A DNA stretch of 64,000 nt from Oscillospiraceae bacterium (GTDB lineage Bacteria > Bacillota > Clostridia > Oscillospirales > Acutalibacteraceae): positions 1 to 64,000 of the forward strand of contig SVPZ01000006.1 of assembly GCA_015065605.1 (NCBI GenBank), given 5' to 3'. Below, in pieces: positions 1-8,887 of the stretch. Both the position numbers and the translations under genes were made by a program. The notes under the pieces are model-generated. The model did not search any database, was not told where the DNA came from, and saw nothing but the letters and a program-made list of their open reading frames with translations. The stretch's first letter is position 1, and each line of letters opens with the position of its first letter.

Positions 1-275
1 TAAGCAAACACGAATAATCCGAACTTGATTTTAAAGGCTCAATTTTCGTCTTTGCATTGTTAAAATACTCGTTAATCCGTCAGGATTAACTGCGTTTTGT
101 GCCTCGCACAGCCAAAAATTCAACTCTTTAAAATTCTGTGACCTAAAACGGACAGAATTTCGAGTGATTTTTGGTGCGGAAGAATCCGTCAGGCTAATGC
201 CTACGGGTGATGACAAACCGAAAAGTGCCGAAAGAATGCCGTTTTAGGCAGGTTCGGATTATTCGTGTTTGCTTA
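1..275. repeat. 275 bp dispersed inverted-repeat element, copy 1
   Basis: The element begins TAAGCAAACACGAATAATCC at base 1 and ends with the inverse at 275. Bases 1-27 pair with 249-275 (one G.T pair at 25/251). A second 275 bp copy at 53683-53957 differs at only five positions (25, 139, 152, 161, 198). Inside are three local hairpins: GTTAATCC/GGATTAAC at 71-90, a 9 bp stem 131-139/152-160, and 184-189 plus 191-194 with 199-208. TA lies at both outer edges, which would fit a TA target duplication of IS630/mariner-type MITEs. A 61-codon antisense frame exists in both copies, but three of four substitutions inside it change the amino acid, so I do not call a gene. The copy lies at the 3' end of the nif3 operon and contains its stop codon. 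Confidence 0.9.
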
Positions 276-1014
276 CCTTAATAGGTGAATAGTGGTCAGT
301 TATAAAGGTTATATCAGAAAACTCTCGCCTTAAAAGTTCGCAAAGAGGCTCGATAACCGTGTCTTCTGTGGGAAAGTGTCCCGCATCAATAAGGGTGATG
401 CCCATTTTTGCCGCATCTAAAAACTGATGATGCTTAACTTCGCTCGTTACTAAGGCATCGCAACCTGTTTTTTTACATTCGTACAAAAACTCTGCTCCGC
501 TACCGCCGCATACGGCAACTGTTTTTACCTTTCCTTCACCTACGTATTTAACCGCGGTGTCAAGCTTTTTGCCAACGAACGCGGCAAAATCGTTGCTGTT
601 TACTTCACCTATAAGTTCGCCTTTTCTGTAGGTGAAGCCATCATCTGCAATAACGGTTTCAACCTTCTCAAGCTCTAAAGTATTGGCAAGGGCGTCATTT
701 ACGCCGTCTTTTGAGGTATCAAGATTAGTGTGCATTGAAATAACGGAAATTCCGTTTTCAATAAGGCGGTAAACTATATCGCCTTTTTTTATGCTTTTAA
801 GTCCCTTAAATATTACGGGATGGTGGGTGATAATCAGCTTTGCCCCGTTTTCTATGGCGATGTCAACTGTGCTGTCGGTACAGTCTAACGCTAAAACAGC
901 AGACTCTATGTCTGCTGTTTTGTCGCCGATAAGAAATCCGGGATTATCATAATCTAAAGCTGAACTGACGGGAAATTTTTTATTTAGAAATTCGTAAATC
1001 TTATCAAGTTTCAT
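259..1014 (-). CDS. Nif3-like dinuclear metal-center protein (DUF34)
   Basis: A 251-residue protein of the Nif3/YqfO/YbgI family, cytoplasmic proteins that bind two metal ions; the family role is unsettled, often labelled GTP cyclohydrolase I type 2 homolog. Metal-ligand signatures are visible: THHP at 63-66, MHTNLD at 94-99, KHH near 194-196 and HFPTE at 213-217. The length matches the short form without the central insertion found in YqfO. The start at 1014 has an AGGA about 8 bases upstream and follows glnS by 9 bp, so the gene is the last of the nrdR-gltX-glnS-nif3 operon. The last five residues (VSKHE) and the stop codon are read from the 275 bp repeat, so the native C-terminus has been replaced. 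The catalytic core appears intact. Confidence 0.9.
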   Translation of the reverse strand: MKLDKIYEFLNKKFPVSSALDYDNPGFLIGDKTADIESAVLALDCTDSTVDIAIENGAKLIITHHPVIFKGLKSIKKGDIVYRLIENGISVISMHTNLDTSKDGVNDALANTLELEKVETVIADDGFTYRKGELIGEVNSNDFAAFVGKKLDTAVKYVGEGKVKTVAVCGGSGAEFLYECKKTGCDALVTSEVKHHQFLDAAKMGITLIDAGHFPTEDTVIEPLCELLRREFSDITFITDHYSPIKVSKHE

Positions 1015-1023
1015 ATTTAGTCC

Positions 1024-2709
1024 TTATTTCTTGAAAGAGTCTTTAAGCGCAACAATGCGGTTTATTACAACTTCATTTTCATTTGTATCGGGATCTATTG
1101 CAAAGTAACCCTGACGCATAAACTGGAAACGTTCGCCCGATTTTGCGTTTTTAACGTCGCTTCCTATCTTGCAACCTTTAAGAGTAACAAGAGAATCGGG
1201 ATTAAGATTATCGGCAAAGGAGGAAACGCCTTCTTCGTCGGATGGATTTTCAACGTTAAAGAGTCTGTCGTAAAGACGTACCGTTGAATCATAGCAGTTG
1301 TCTGCGCTTACCCAGTGAAGTGTGCCCTTAACCTTTCTGCCGTCGGGAGTTTCTCCGCCGAAGGACTGAGGGTCATAGGTACAGTGAACAACCGTTATAT
1401 TGCCGTTTTCGTCGGTTTCATGTGAAGCGTAACGAACGAAATACGCGCCCTTAAGACGTACCTCTTTTTCAGGGCAGAGTCTAAAATATTTACCGGGAGG
1501 ATTTAACATAAAGTCATCCTCTTCGATGTAAATATTCTTGGTAAAGGGAACGGTATATTTGCCCATTTCGGGTTTGTTCGGGTTAACGTCAACCTCGATT
1601 AAGTCGGTTTTATCTTCGGGATAGTTGTCAATTACAACCTTTAAAGGACGAAGAACGGCCATAGTACGAGGCGCATTTATATTAAGATCATCTCTTACAC
1701 AGGATTCGAGTAAAGCGTAGTCGATAACGCTGTATGCCTTTGAAACACCGATTTTATCAACAAATGTTCTGATAGCTTCGGCAGGGTAACCGCGTCTTCT
1801 CATACCGCAAATGGTAGCCATTCTCGGATCGTCCCATCCTGAAACAAGACCGTCGTTAACAAGTTTTAAGCATTTTCTCTTGCTTGTTAAGGTGTAGTTT
1901 ACGTTCATTCTCGCAAACTCTATCTGTCTTGGAGGCATTACTATATCGAGAGCCTCAAGGAACCAGTTATAAAGGGGACGGTGGTTTTCAAATTCCAATG
2001 AGCAAAGGGAATGGGTTACGCCTTCTTTAGCATCGGAAAGAGGATGAGCGAAGTCGTACATAGGATATACGCACCACTTGTCGCCCGTTCTGTGATGATG
2101 AGCCTTCATAACACGGTATATTATTGGGTCGCGCATATTAAGGTTCGGGGATGCCATATCGATTTTTGCTCTGAGCACCAAGGTGCCGTTATCAAACTCA
2201 CCTGCGGTCATACGCGCAAAAAGGTCTTTGGTTTCTTCGATAGGACGGTTTCTATAGGGGCTTTCTTTACCTGCTTCGGTAAGAGTGCCTCTATACTCTC
2301 TTATCTGATCGGGGGTAAGCTCGTCAACGTAAGCAAGGCCCTTATCAATAAGCTTCAAAGCGCATTCGTAGATATAATCGAAATAGTCGGAAGCGTAATA
2401 AACGTTATCCCAGTTAAAGCCTAACCATTTAATGTCCTCTTCAATAGCCTCAACGTATTCGGTGTCCTCTTTGGTGGGGTTGGTATCGTCAAGACGCAAA
2501 TTACAGGTGCCGCCGTATTTTTCTGCAGTAGAAAAATCTATGCAGATAGCCTTGGCGTGACCAATGTGAAGATAACCGTTCGGTTCGGGCGGAAAACGTG
2601 TCTGAACTCGGTTATATACGCCTTCTTCTAAGTCTTTATCAATAAAATCATAAATAAAGTTGGAGGGCTTTTCAGCCACTTCGGGAAGGTTGTTTTCGTT
2701 GATTTCCAT
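1024..2709 (-). CDS. glnS: Glutaminyl-tRNA synthetase
   Basis: 561 residues, class Ic aminoacyl-tRNA synthetase charging tRNA-Gln with glutamine in the cytoplasm. The HIGH motif is LHIGHAK at about 47-53, inside PPEPNGYLHIGH; the KMSKS-loop counterpart is LTSKRK at about 273-278. The C-terminal half carries the beta-barrel anticodon-binding region of GlnRS. The length matches bacterial GlnRS. It lies 16 bp downstream of gltX in the same operon, so this organism appears able to make Gln-tRNA directly; many Firmicutes instead use a non-discriminating GluRS plus GatCAB. GatCAB is not in this window and could still exist elsewhere. Confidence 0.97.
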   Translation of the reverse strand: MEINENNLPEVAEKPSNFIYDFIDKDLEEGVYNRVQTRFPPEPNGYLHIGHAKAICIDFSTAEKYGGTCNLRLDDTNPTKEDTEYVEAIEEDIKWLGFNWDNVYYASDYFDYIYECALKLIDKGLAYVDELTPDQIREYRGTLTEAGKESPYRNRPIEETKDLFARMTAGEFDNGTLVLRAKIDMASPNLNMRDPIIYRVMKAHHHRTGDKWCVYPMYDFAHPLSDAKEGVTHSLCSLEFENHRPLYNWFLEALDIVMPPRQIEFARMNVNYTLTSKRKCLKLVNDGLVSGWDDPRMATICGMRRRGYPAEAIRTFVDKIGVSKAYSVIDYALLESCVRDDLNINAPRTMAVLRPLKVVIDNYPEDKTDLIEVDVNPNKPEMGKYTVPFTKNIYIEEDDFMLNPPGKYFRLCPEKEVRLKGAYFVRYASHETDENGNITVVHCTYDPQSFGGETPDGRKVKGTLHWVSADNCYDSTVRLYDRLFNVENPSDEEGVSSFADNLNPDSLVTLKGCKIGSDVKNAKSGERFQFMRQGYFAIDPDTNENEVVINRIVALKDSFKK

Positions 2710-2725
2710 TTTTAAGCCTCCAAAA

Positions 2726-4381
2726 TTAAAGCATAGAAGAGATTGCTCTGTCTATTCTTTCCATACATTTATCTTTACCCATAACCTTCATAATACTGCA
2801 AAGGTCGGGTGTGTTTCTTCTGCCGGTAATTGCAATTCGCAATACTGTAGATAAATCGCCTGCGTGACCCTTATAAGATGCGGGGTCGGCTTTATATGCC
2901 TTTGTTTCACTTGCAAAGCCAAGAGCAGGGCAGAGTTCTTTGATTTTATCAAACCAAGCCTGACGGTCGTCGTTTTCATCGTAAACGTCTTTATAAGCAT
3001 TTAAAAATGCAACGGCGTCGTTTGCATTAATATTTTCGGGAAGGGTATAGTCGGGAGTGAAAAGTTCCTCAAAGAAATAGGAAACGTAATCCTTGGCTTC
3101 CTTCCATTTAGCAATATCTTTTCTCGGCTTTGCGCAATCTCTGTCAATAGAGAATATAGCCTCGGTATAGGCAGTGTCTTTGCTGAGAAGAGAATAAAAT
3201 TCATTGTCGAATTCTTTTGCCCAGTTTAAGATTTTTTCGCTTACTTCTTTACCAGACATACGTGAAACGATGTTTTTGCTGACGTCAAGAAGCTTGTTTT
3301 CGTCAAACAACGCGCCCGAAACACTCATCTTTTTAAGATTGAACTTAAATTCTTTGTAGGATTTGTCGGGATTTGCGCGTCTGAAATCTTCAAAATCGGA
3401 AGCGGCAATGGTCATAAGGTATTCGATAACGCAAAGGGCGTCAAAACCTTCTTCAATAAAGAAGTGAACCGCTGCTTCGGGGTCTTTTCTTTTGGAAATT
3501 TTACGCTTGGCGCCGTTGTCAAGCTTCATAATCGGAGAAACGTGAGCAAATTTAGGTACCTTAAAGCCTAAAAGACGGAAAAGCTGAATGTGTTTTGGTA
3601 CAGAAGAAATCCATTCGTCACCGCGCATAACGTGGGTAGTGTGCATAAGGTGATCGTCTATAGCGTGCGCAAAGTGATAGGTGGGGATTCCGTCGGATTT
3701 TAAAAGTACAAAGTCTTCGTCGTTTTCGGGCATTTCGATTTTACCCTTTATCATATCGTCGAAAACAACCTTGTTTTCTTCGTTTCCGGGGGATTTTAAA
3801 CGAATAACAAAGGGAAGACCTGCCTCAACCTTTTCCTTTATTTCGTCAAAGGAAAGATTTCTGCATTTTGCCCATTTTCCGTGATAACCGGTACGTATAT
3901 TGTCTTTTTCCTGAACGTTTCGGGTTTCTTCCAATTCTTCTGCAGAACAGAAGCAGGGGTAAGCAAGACCCTGACGGATAAGTTCTTTAACGTAGGTCTG
4001 ATAAATTTCGGCGCGACGGCTCTGCTGATAGGGACCGTAAACGCCCTTTTCTTCCTTACCGCTTACAAAACCTTCGTCAATATTAATACCAAAACGGTTA
4101 AGACCGTCGATAATGTTTTCAATACCGCCTTCAACCTCACGCTTTTTGTCGGTGTCTTCAATACGTGTAAAGAAGATACCGTCGCTGCTTGTAGCGGTAA
4201 TTCTGTTTACAAGAGAAGTAAAAAGAGTACCGATATGAAGATAACCCGTAGGACTGGGCGCAACACGTACGACCTTGGCGCCTTCCTTTAAATCTCTTTC
4301 GGGATAAAGGGCTTCGTAATAATCAGGAGTTTTATCGATATCGGGCAGTAAAAGGTCTGCCAATTTTAAATTTTCGGACAT
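2726..4381 (-). CDS. gltX: Glutamyl-tRNA synthetase, clostridial long form
   Basis: 551 residues. The N-terminal catalytic fold carries APSPTGYLHIGT at 41-52 (HIGH motif); the KMSKS loop is KISKRKDPE at about 291-299 instead of the common KMSKRHG. It is longer than the usual bacterial GluRS of about 480-490 residues and has a divergent C-terminal anticodon-binding region. It charges tRNA-Glu. The gene sits between nrdR (13 bp) and glnS (16 bp). Having glnS immediately downstream suggests this enzyme can be discriminating (Glu-tRNA-Glu only), but that is inference. The family call is secure; the fine specificity is not. Confidence 0.94.
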   Translation of the reverse strand: MSENLKLADLLLPDIDKTPDYYEALYPERDLKEGAKVVRVAPSPTGYLHIGTLFTSLVNRITATSSDGIFFTRIEDTDKKREVEGGIENIIDGLNRFGINIDEGFVSGKEEKGVYGPYQQSRRAEIYQTYVKELIRQGLAYPCFCSAEELEETRNVQEKDNIRTGYHGKWAKCRNLSFDEIKEKVEAGLPFVIRLKSPGNEENKVVFDDMIKGKIEMPENDEDFVLLKSDGIPTYHFAHAIDDHLMHTTHVMRGDEWISSVPKHIQLFRLLGFKVPKFAHVSPIMKLDNGAKRKISKRKDPEAAVHFFIEEGFDALCVIEYLMTIAASDFEDFRRANPDKSYKEFKFNLKKMSVSGALFDENKLLDVSKNIVSRMSGKEVSEKILNWAKEFDNEFYSLLSKDTAYTEAIFSIDRDCAKPRKDIAKWKEAKDYVSYFFEELFTPDYTLPENINANDAVAFLNAYKDVYDENDDRQAWFDKIKELCPALGFASETKAYKADPASYKGHAGDLSTVLRIAITGRRNTPDLCSIMKVMGKDKCMERIDRAISSML

Positions 4382-4394
4382 TTTAATTCCTCCG

Positions 4395-4847
4395 CTATTT
4401 GTCTGCTAATTTTTTAAGCTCGTCCATAAAGGATGATATATCGTCGAAACGGCGATATACGGAAACGAAACGAACGTATGCAACTTCGTCAACGTTTTTA
4501 ATTTTCTCCATTACAAGCTCACCGATGTGTTCGGAGGAAACCTCTCTGTCAAGGGTGTTCTGAATTGAAAGTTCGATTTCGTCAATAAGATTTTCAAGTG
4601 TATCAAGAGATACGGGACGCTTTTCGCATGCGCGCATTAAACCGTTTAAAAGCTTTTCGCGTTTAAAGGGTTCTCTTGACTTATCTTTCTTAATAACGAT
4701 AATGGGAAGACTTTCAATAAGCTCGTACGTAGTAAAACGTTTGGCGCATTTAAGACACTCTCTTCTGCGTCTTATACGCTCTCCTTCGTCGGTAGGACGT
4801 GAGTCCACAACTTTACTTTCTTCAAAACCGCAATAAGGACATTTCAT
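4395..4847 (-). CDS. nrdR: Transcriptional repressor NrdR
   Basis: 150 residues, full family length. The N-terminal zinc ribbon has CPYC at 3-6 and CLKC at 31-34, followed by an ATP-cone domain at about 46-136. NrdR senses ATP/dATP and represses ribonucleotide reductase operons through 16 bp NrdR boxes. It is first in the nrdR-gltX-glnS-nif3 operon and is preceded by AGGTGAT. No nrd genes lie in the window. A NrdR-box-like palindrome in its own promoter suggests autoregulation, which would place two tRNA synthetases under the same switch. Confidence 0.97.
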   Translation of the reverse strand: MKCPYCGFEESKVVDSRPTDEGERIRRRRECLKCAKRFTTYELIESLPIIVIKKDKSREPFKREKLLNGLMRACEKRPVSLDTLENLIDEIELSIQNTLDREVSSEHIGELVMEKIKNVDEVAYVRFVSVYRRFDDISSFMDELKKLADK

Positions 4848-4879
4848 AACCTATCACCTTTTTCGCACAATTATTAACT

Positions 4880-4908
4880 ATTGTACCACAATATATAGTA
4901 AGTTGCAA
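4880..4908 (-). promoter_or_regulatory. nrdR operon promoter with NrdR box in the spacer
   Basis: On the minus strand: -35 TTGCAA (4903-4908), 17 bp spacer, -10 TACAAT (4880-4885). The spacer contains CAATATATAG at 4889-4898, an exact match to the NrdR box core CWATATATWG; the 16-mer 4886-4901 nearly fills the spacer. A bound repressor would cover the promoter. Known NrdR operators are often paired about three helical turns apart; I see no convincing second box. Confidence 0.75.
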
Positions 4909-4923
4909 GAAAAAAATTCACTA

Positions 4924-4952
4924 TTGCAAAGAGAGATATAAACTGATAAAAT
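4924..4952 (+). promoter_or_regulatory. Promoter of the cyclophilin gene
   Basis: -35 TTGCAA (4924-4929), 17 bp spacer, -10 TAAAAT (4947-4952). The start codon at 4988 follows at a short leader distance. It is divergent from the nrdR promoter only about 20 bp away. Confidence 0.6.
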
Positions 4953-4987
4953 ATATATAAATCAAACTTTTTGAAAGGATGTTTATT

Positions 4988-5575
4988 ATGCTTAAACAGT
5001 TATCTGCTCCCACTTTGGAGGATACCGTTGCTCTTATGCACACTACTATGGGTGATATCAAAATTCTTCTTTTCCCCGAGGAAGCTCCCAAGACGGTTGA
5101 AAACTTCGTAACCCACGCAAACAACGGTTACTATAACGGTATTATCTTCCACCGTGTAATTAAAGATTTTATGATTCAGGGCGGCGACCCCACAGGTACC
5201 GGTATGGGCGGCGAAAGTATATGGGGACAAAGCTTTAAGGATGAGTTTTCACCCCTTTTACATAACTACAGAGGCGCTCTCTGTATGGCTAATGCAGGTC
5301 CCAATACCAACGGCAGTCAGTTCTTTATCGTTCAGGCTTCAACCGTTCCCGAAAATATGCTCGAACAAATGAAAGACCTTCCCGATGCATTTCCGCCTGA
5401 ATGTAAAGATGCTTATGCAAAACTTGGCGGTACCCCTTACCTTGATTACCGTCATAGCGTGTTCGGTCAGGTTGTTGAAGGTATGGACGTTGTAGATAAA
5501 ATCGCTAATGCAAAAACGGGCGCAAACGATAAACCTGTTGAGGAAATTTCCATAATCGGTATTGAAATTCTTTAA
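4988..5575 (+). CDS. Cyclophilin-type peptidyl-prolyl cis-trans isomerase
   Basis: About 195 residues; catalyses proline cis-trans isomerisation during protein folding. The cyclophilin domain fills almost the whole chain, with [15 protein letters not shown] (catalytic Arg in the FHR motif) and the later [13 protein letters not shown] motif. There is no signal peptide, so it is cytoplasmic. An ATG at 4979 is in frame, but AAAGG at 4974-4978 sits 9 bases before the ATG at 4988, so I start there. The next gene, rmlA, follows after 20 bp, possibly in the same transcript. Confidence 0.93.
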   Translation: MLKQLSAPTLEDTVALMHTTMGDIKILLFPEEAPKTVENFVTHANNGYYNGIIFHRVIKDFMIQGGDPTGTGMGGESIWGQSFKDEFSPLLHNYRGALCMANAGPNTNGSQFFIVQASTVPENMLEQMKDLPDAFPPECKDAYAKLGGTPYLDYRHSVFGQVVEGMDVVDKIANAKTGANDKPVEEISIIGIEIL

Positions 5576-5595
5576 AATAAGGGAGAATTACGGAT

Positions 5596-6474
5596 ATGAA
5601 GGGTATAATTTTAGCAGGCGGCAGCGGAACAAGACTTTATCCGCTTACAATGGTGACATCAAAACAACTTTTACCGGTTTATGATAAACCTATGATTTAT
5701 TATCCTCTTTCAACACTTATGTTGGCAGGTATCAGAGATATCCTTATAATTTCCACCCCAACCGACCTTCCTAACTTCAAACGTCTTTTGGGTGACGGAA
5801 GCGACTACGGTATTAATCTTTCTTACGCTGAACAACCTTCTCCCGACGGACTTGCTCAGGCATTTTTAATTGGCGAAGAATTTATAAACGGTGATTCCTG
5901 CGCTATGGTGCTTGGCGATAATATTTTCTACGGAAGCGGTCTTAAAAAGCATTTAAGAACTGCGTCGGAATGTGAAAACGGCGCTACCGTTTTCGGCTAC
6001 TACGTTGACGATCCCGAACGCTTCGGTATAGTTGAATTTGATGAAAACGGAAAGGCGATTTCTATTGAAGAAAAGCCCGAGCATCCCAAATCAAATTACT
6101 GCGTGACAGGTCTTTATTTTTACGATAACCGTGTTGTTGATTTTGCTAAAAAGGTTAAACCCTCGAAACGCGGCGAACTTGAAATAACCGACCTTAACAG
6201 AATGTATCTTGAAGACGGAAGCCTTAACGTCGTAACCCTTGGCAGAGGCTACGCTTGGCTTGATACCGGTACAATGGATGCTCTTGCTGACGCTACCGAA
6301 TTTGTTAAGGTTATTGAATCCCGTCAGGGTATTCAGATTTCCGCCGTTGAGGAAATTGCCTACGTTAACGGCTGGATAAGTAAGGAAAAACTTCTCTATT
6401 CTGCCGAACGTTACGGAAAATCTCCCTACGGTCAGCACTTAAAGAAGGTTGCAGAAGGAAAGATTCGTTACTGA
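5596..6474 (+). CDS. rmlA: Glucose-1-phosphate thymidylyltransferase
   Basis: 292 residues. Makes dTDP-glucose from glucose-1-phosphate and dTTP, the first step toward dTDP-rhamnose and related cell-surface sugars. The nucleotide-binding signature [11 protein letters not shown] is at 8-18, followed by [11 protein letters not shown] near 24-34; full length for RmlA/RfbA. It is preceded by GGGAGA and followed one base later by a family 2 glycosyltransferase, so it likely feeds surface polysaccharide synthesis. rmlB, rmlC and rmlD are not in the window. Confidence 0.94.
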   Translation: MKGIILAGGSGTRLYPLTMVTSKQLLPVYDKPMIYYPLSTLMLAGIRDILIISTPTDLPNFKRLLGDGSDYGINLSYAEQPSPDGLAQAFLIGEEFINGDSCAMVLGDNIFYGSGLKKHLRTASECENGATVFGYYVDDPERFGIVEFDENGKAISIEEKPEHPKSNYCVTGLYFYDNRVVDFAKKVKPSKRGELEITDLNRMYLEDGSLNVVTLGRGYAWLDTGTMDALADATEFVKVIESRQGIQISAVEEIAYVNGWISKEKLLYSAERYGKSPYGQHLKKVAEGKIRY

Positions 6475-6475
6475 T

Positions 6476-7462
6476 ATGTGTAAAATCACGGTTGCTATAC
6501 CTGTTTATAACTGCGAAAAGACCTTGAAAAGATGTCTTGACAGCGTTATAAATCAGACCTTTTCGGATTATGAAATCCTTATTATCAATGACGGCAGTCC
6601 CGATAACAGCGAGGAAATTTGCCTTCAATATAAGGAAAAATATGAAAGAATTAAATACGTCCGCCGTGAAAACGGCGGACTGGCTCAGGTTCGCAATATG
6701 GCTTTAGATAAAGCAAAGGGTAAATATCTTTGTTTTGTTGACAGTGATGATTATATTGATGAAAACGCACTTTCTTTTATGTATGAAACTGCAGAAAAAG
6801 AAAAAAGCGATATTGTTCTTTGCGGATATTTTACCGAAAACGGTACCGCTTTAAAAAAGGTCTGCTATGTTGGTGATAAAGAAAATCTTGATTTTAAAGA
6901 ACTAAAGGCTAAGGATTTAATCGACCCTGCGTGGAATAAGCTTTATAAAACCGATTTCTTAAAAAATACAAAGGTGAAATTTCCCGTGGGCGAATATTAC
7001 GAGGATACTTTTTTTAATCTTTCTATTTTGCCTTTCAATCCTAAAATAACCGTGTGTGACGAATGTTTTTATCATTACGTTTTAAATATGGGAAGCATTA
7101 CAAGACGCTATAATAAGGAAAAACTTCCTCTTATTAAAGATAGAGCAAGACTTTTGAAAAGCGTTACAAAGGGAATTGAAAATTACTGTGATTTCTATTT
7201 TATAAAATGTGTTTTTTCCGCCTTTATCGATATGTTTCTTTCTCTTTCAAAAGAAGAAATAAAAAAACAAATCAGCGAAGAAATATCAAAAGACGAATTT
7301 AAAAACTGCGCAAAAAATGCTTTTTATACAGGGAAAACCTCCCGTGTTATAATAAAAACCGCCCAAAGCGGCAGGGTAGGGGCAGTATATAATTTTTGTA
7401 AAACTTCCTTCTTCCTTAAATATAAAATGCAAAAAACGTTTTTAAGGGTGAAAAACAAATGA
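6476..7462 (+). CDS. Family 2 glycosyltransferase (first of two)
   Basis: 328 residues, GT-A fold. The N-terminus reads TVAIPVYNCEKTLKRC, followed by INDGSPDNS; the DxD metal motif is VDSDDYID at about 88-95. It transfers a sugar from a nucleotide-sugar donor, probably to a cell-surface glycan. A TTG at 6449 is in frame but lies inside rmlA; the ATG at 6476 directly after the rmlA stop is preferred, with GAAGGAAAG upstream. The stop overlaps the next glycosyltransferase by 4 bp (ATGA), so translation is likely coupled. Donor and acceptor cannot be told. Confidence 0.88.
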   Translation: MCKITVAIPVYNCEKTLKRCLDSVINQTFSDYEILIINDGSPDNSEEICLQYKEKYERIKYVRRENGGLAQVRNMALDKAKGKYLCFVDSDDYIDENALSFMYETAEKEKSDIVLCGYFTENGTALKKVCYVGDKENLDFKELKAKDLIDPAWNKLYKTDFLKNTKVKFPVGEYYEDTFFNLSILPFNPKITVCDECFYHYVLNMGSITRRYNKEKLPLIKDRARLLKSVTKGIENYCDFYFIKCVFSAFIDMFLSLSKEEIKKQISEEISKDEFKNCAKNAFYTGKTSRVIIKTAQSGRVGAVYNFCKTSFFLKYKMQKTFLRVKNK

Positions 7463-8427
7463 CCGTGTCTGTGGCTATAGCCGCCTATAACGGCGAAAAG
7501 TATATAAAAGAACAACTAATAAGCATTTTAAATCAGAGTGAAACGGTGGATGAGGTTATAATTTGCGATGACAAATCAACCGATGATACCGTGAAAATCT
7601 GTAAAGATTTTATTGAGCAAAACGGACTTGATAATTGGTTTGTTTTCGAAAATGAAGTTAATAAGGGCTATTGCCATAATTTTTACGGCGCTATTGATAA
7701 ATGTAAAGGCGACGTCATTTTTCTTGCCGATCAGGACGATAAATGGCGGGAAAATAAGGTTGAAAGAATGATAAAAACCTTAAAAGATAATAAGGATATT
7801 TACGTTCTTTCAAGCCGATACGACGTTATTGATTCTTTTGGCAATGTAATAGAAAATTCGGGTATCACCTATCTTGGCGATAAATTCGACGGTAGTATTG
7901 AATATCTTGATTTTAATTCCTTTATCGGTTGCTCTTATATACGCGGTTTTTCCTTGTGCTTTAAAAAGGAAATTAAAGAAAAGCTAAAGCCGCTGGATTT
8001 CAAATCACTGCTTTCACACGACTGGTATATCTGTATGCTGGGAACGTTGCTTTCGAAAACGGCGGTATTAAACGAAAAACTAGGCTTTTATAGATACCAT
8101 TTTGATAACGTATCTCTTTCCGATATGACGAGAAAAACCTTTCTCGGTGACCGAGAAAAACGCAAAACAGGACTTATAGAATCCATTGAAGGCCATAGTT
8201 ATCTTTTAGAATTTGATTTAAGTAAAAAAGACAGAAAACAAACGGAAAAATTTATTAAACTCGAAAAGAAACGCCTTAAATTTCTTAATAACAAAAATCC
8301 TTTTTTGTGGCTCTGCCTAATATTTTCGCTGAACCTTTATAAAAGATACTATAAATCTCTTAAAGGCGGTATAAGGGTGTGGATAGGCGATTTCTGCTAT
8401 GCTTATAATATAAACTTTAAAAAATGA
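7459..8427 (+). CDS. Family 2 glycosyltransferase (second of two)
   Basis: 322 residues with the GT2 start VAIAAYNGEKYIKEQL, then CDDKSTDDT near 35-43 and the DxD-type motif ADQDDKW near 90-96. Rhamnosyltransferase-like GT2 proteins share this layout, and the neighbouring rmlA fits a dTDP-sugar donor, but the specificity is inference. It is the last gene of the rmlA-GT-GT group; a strong terminator overlaps its stop codon. Confidence 0.88.
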   Translation: MTVSVAIAAYNGEKYIKEQLISILNQSETVDEVIICDDKSTDDTVKICKDFIEQNGLDNWFVFENEVNKGYCHNFYGAIDKCKGDVIFLADQDDKWRENKVERMIKTLKDNKDIYVLSSRYDVIDSFGNVIENSGITYLGDKFDGSIEYLDFNSFIGCSYIRGFSLCFKKEIKEKLKPLDFKSLLSHDWYICMLGTLLSKTAVLNEKLGFYRYHFDNVSLSDMTRKTFLGDREKRKTGLIESIEGHSYLLEFDLSKKDRKQTEKFIKLEKKRLKFLNNKNPFLWLCLIFSLNLYKRYYKSLKGGIRVWIGDFCYAYNINFKK

Positions 8428-8453
8428 CGAAACGTTGAGTTTCGTCATTTTTT
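8421..8453 (+). terminator. Rho-independent terminator after the glycosyltransferases
   Basis: Stem ATGACGAAAC (8424-8433) pairs with GTTTCGTCAT (8439-8448), 5-base loop, followed by TTTTT. A-rich sequence on the other side could make it bidirectional. Confidence 0.9.
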
Positions 8454-8529
8454 AGGCTCTAGGTTCTAGGGGATAGGATTTATATTTCGTAGGGGATGGC
8501 GCTTGCCGACGTCCCGTTTTTTGCGTATA

Positions 8530-8723
8530 TGTAAACAATGTAAACATAAAAACGTTACTTTGTATATTTATTTTTTTAATATAAAAAATATAATATTTTT
8601 TTAATTTTTAAATCTTTTATAGAAATGTTGTTTACATTGTTTACATTTGGGCTAAAAGCCTTTATTTATAAGGGTTTTGATGTAAACAACGATGTAAACA
8701 ATATGTAAACATTCGTGTAAACA
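8530..8723. repeat. Iteron-like TGTAAACA array flanking an AT-rich core
   Basis: The octamer TGTAAACA occurs eight times: direct at 8530 and 8539, inverted (TGTTTACA) at 8629 and 8638, direct at 8681, 8693, 8704 and 8716. The first two pairs form perfect 17 bp inverted repeats (TGTAAACAaTGTAAACA and its complement) around about 80 bp of almost pure A/T. The last four are spaced 12, 11 and 12 bp, about one helical turn, so they would face the same side of the DNA. This resembles an iterated protein-binding array (replication iterons, transposon ends or a multi-site operator). No gene lies in 8428-9145. Confidence 0.85.
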
Positions 8724-8887
8724 ATGTAGTAAAATAGTTATTGTTTTAATACCCAACCTCTGACTCTTCCATAGTTTTCGATATAAATCGTACTATTACT
8801 CCTCTCCCATCCGTCTTTTTGCCTCGCAAAAATCCACCTCCCTCGACAGAGGAAGGCAATGTTAGTATAGTCTAAAAATGTTATGTA

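Noticed and set aside
31..216. 61-codon antisense frame in both copies of the 275 bp element
   Set aside because: Of four substitutions between copies within it, three alter the amino acid, while the same changes preserve base pairing; it has no ribosome site I trust.
8530..8723. TGTAAACA array as the chromosomal replication origin
   Set aside because: No dnaA, dnaN or DnaA boxes (TTATCCACA) are nearby; kept only as an unexplained array.
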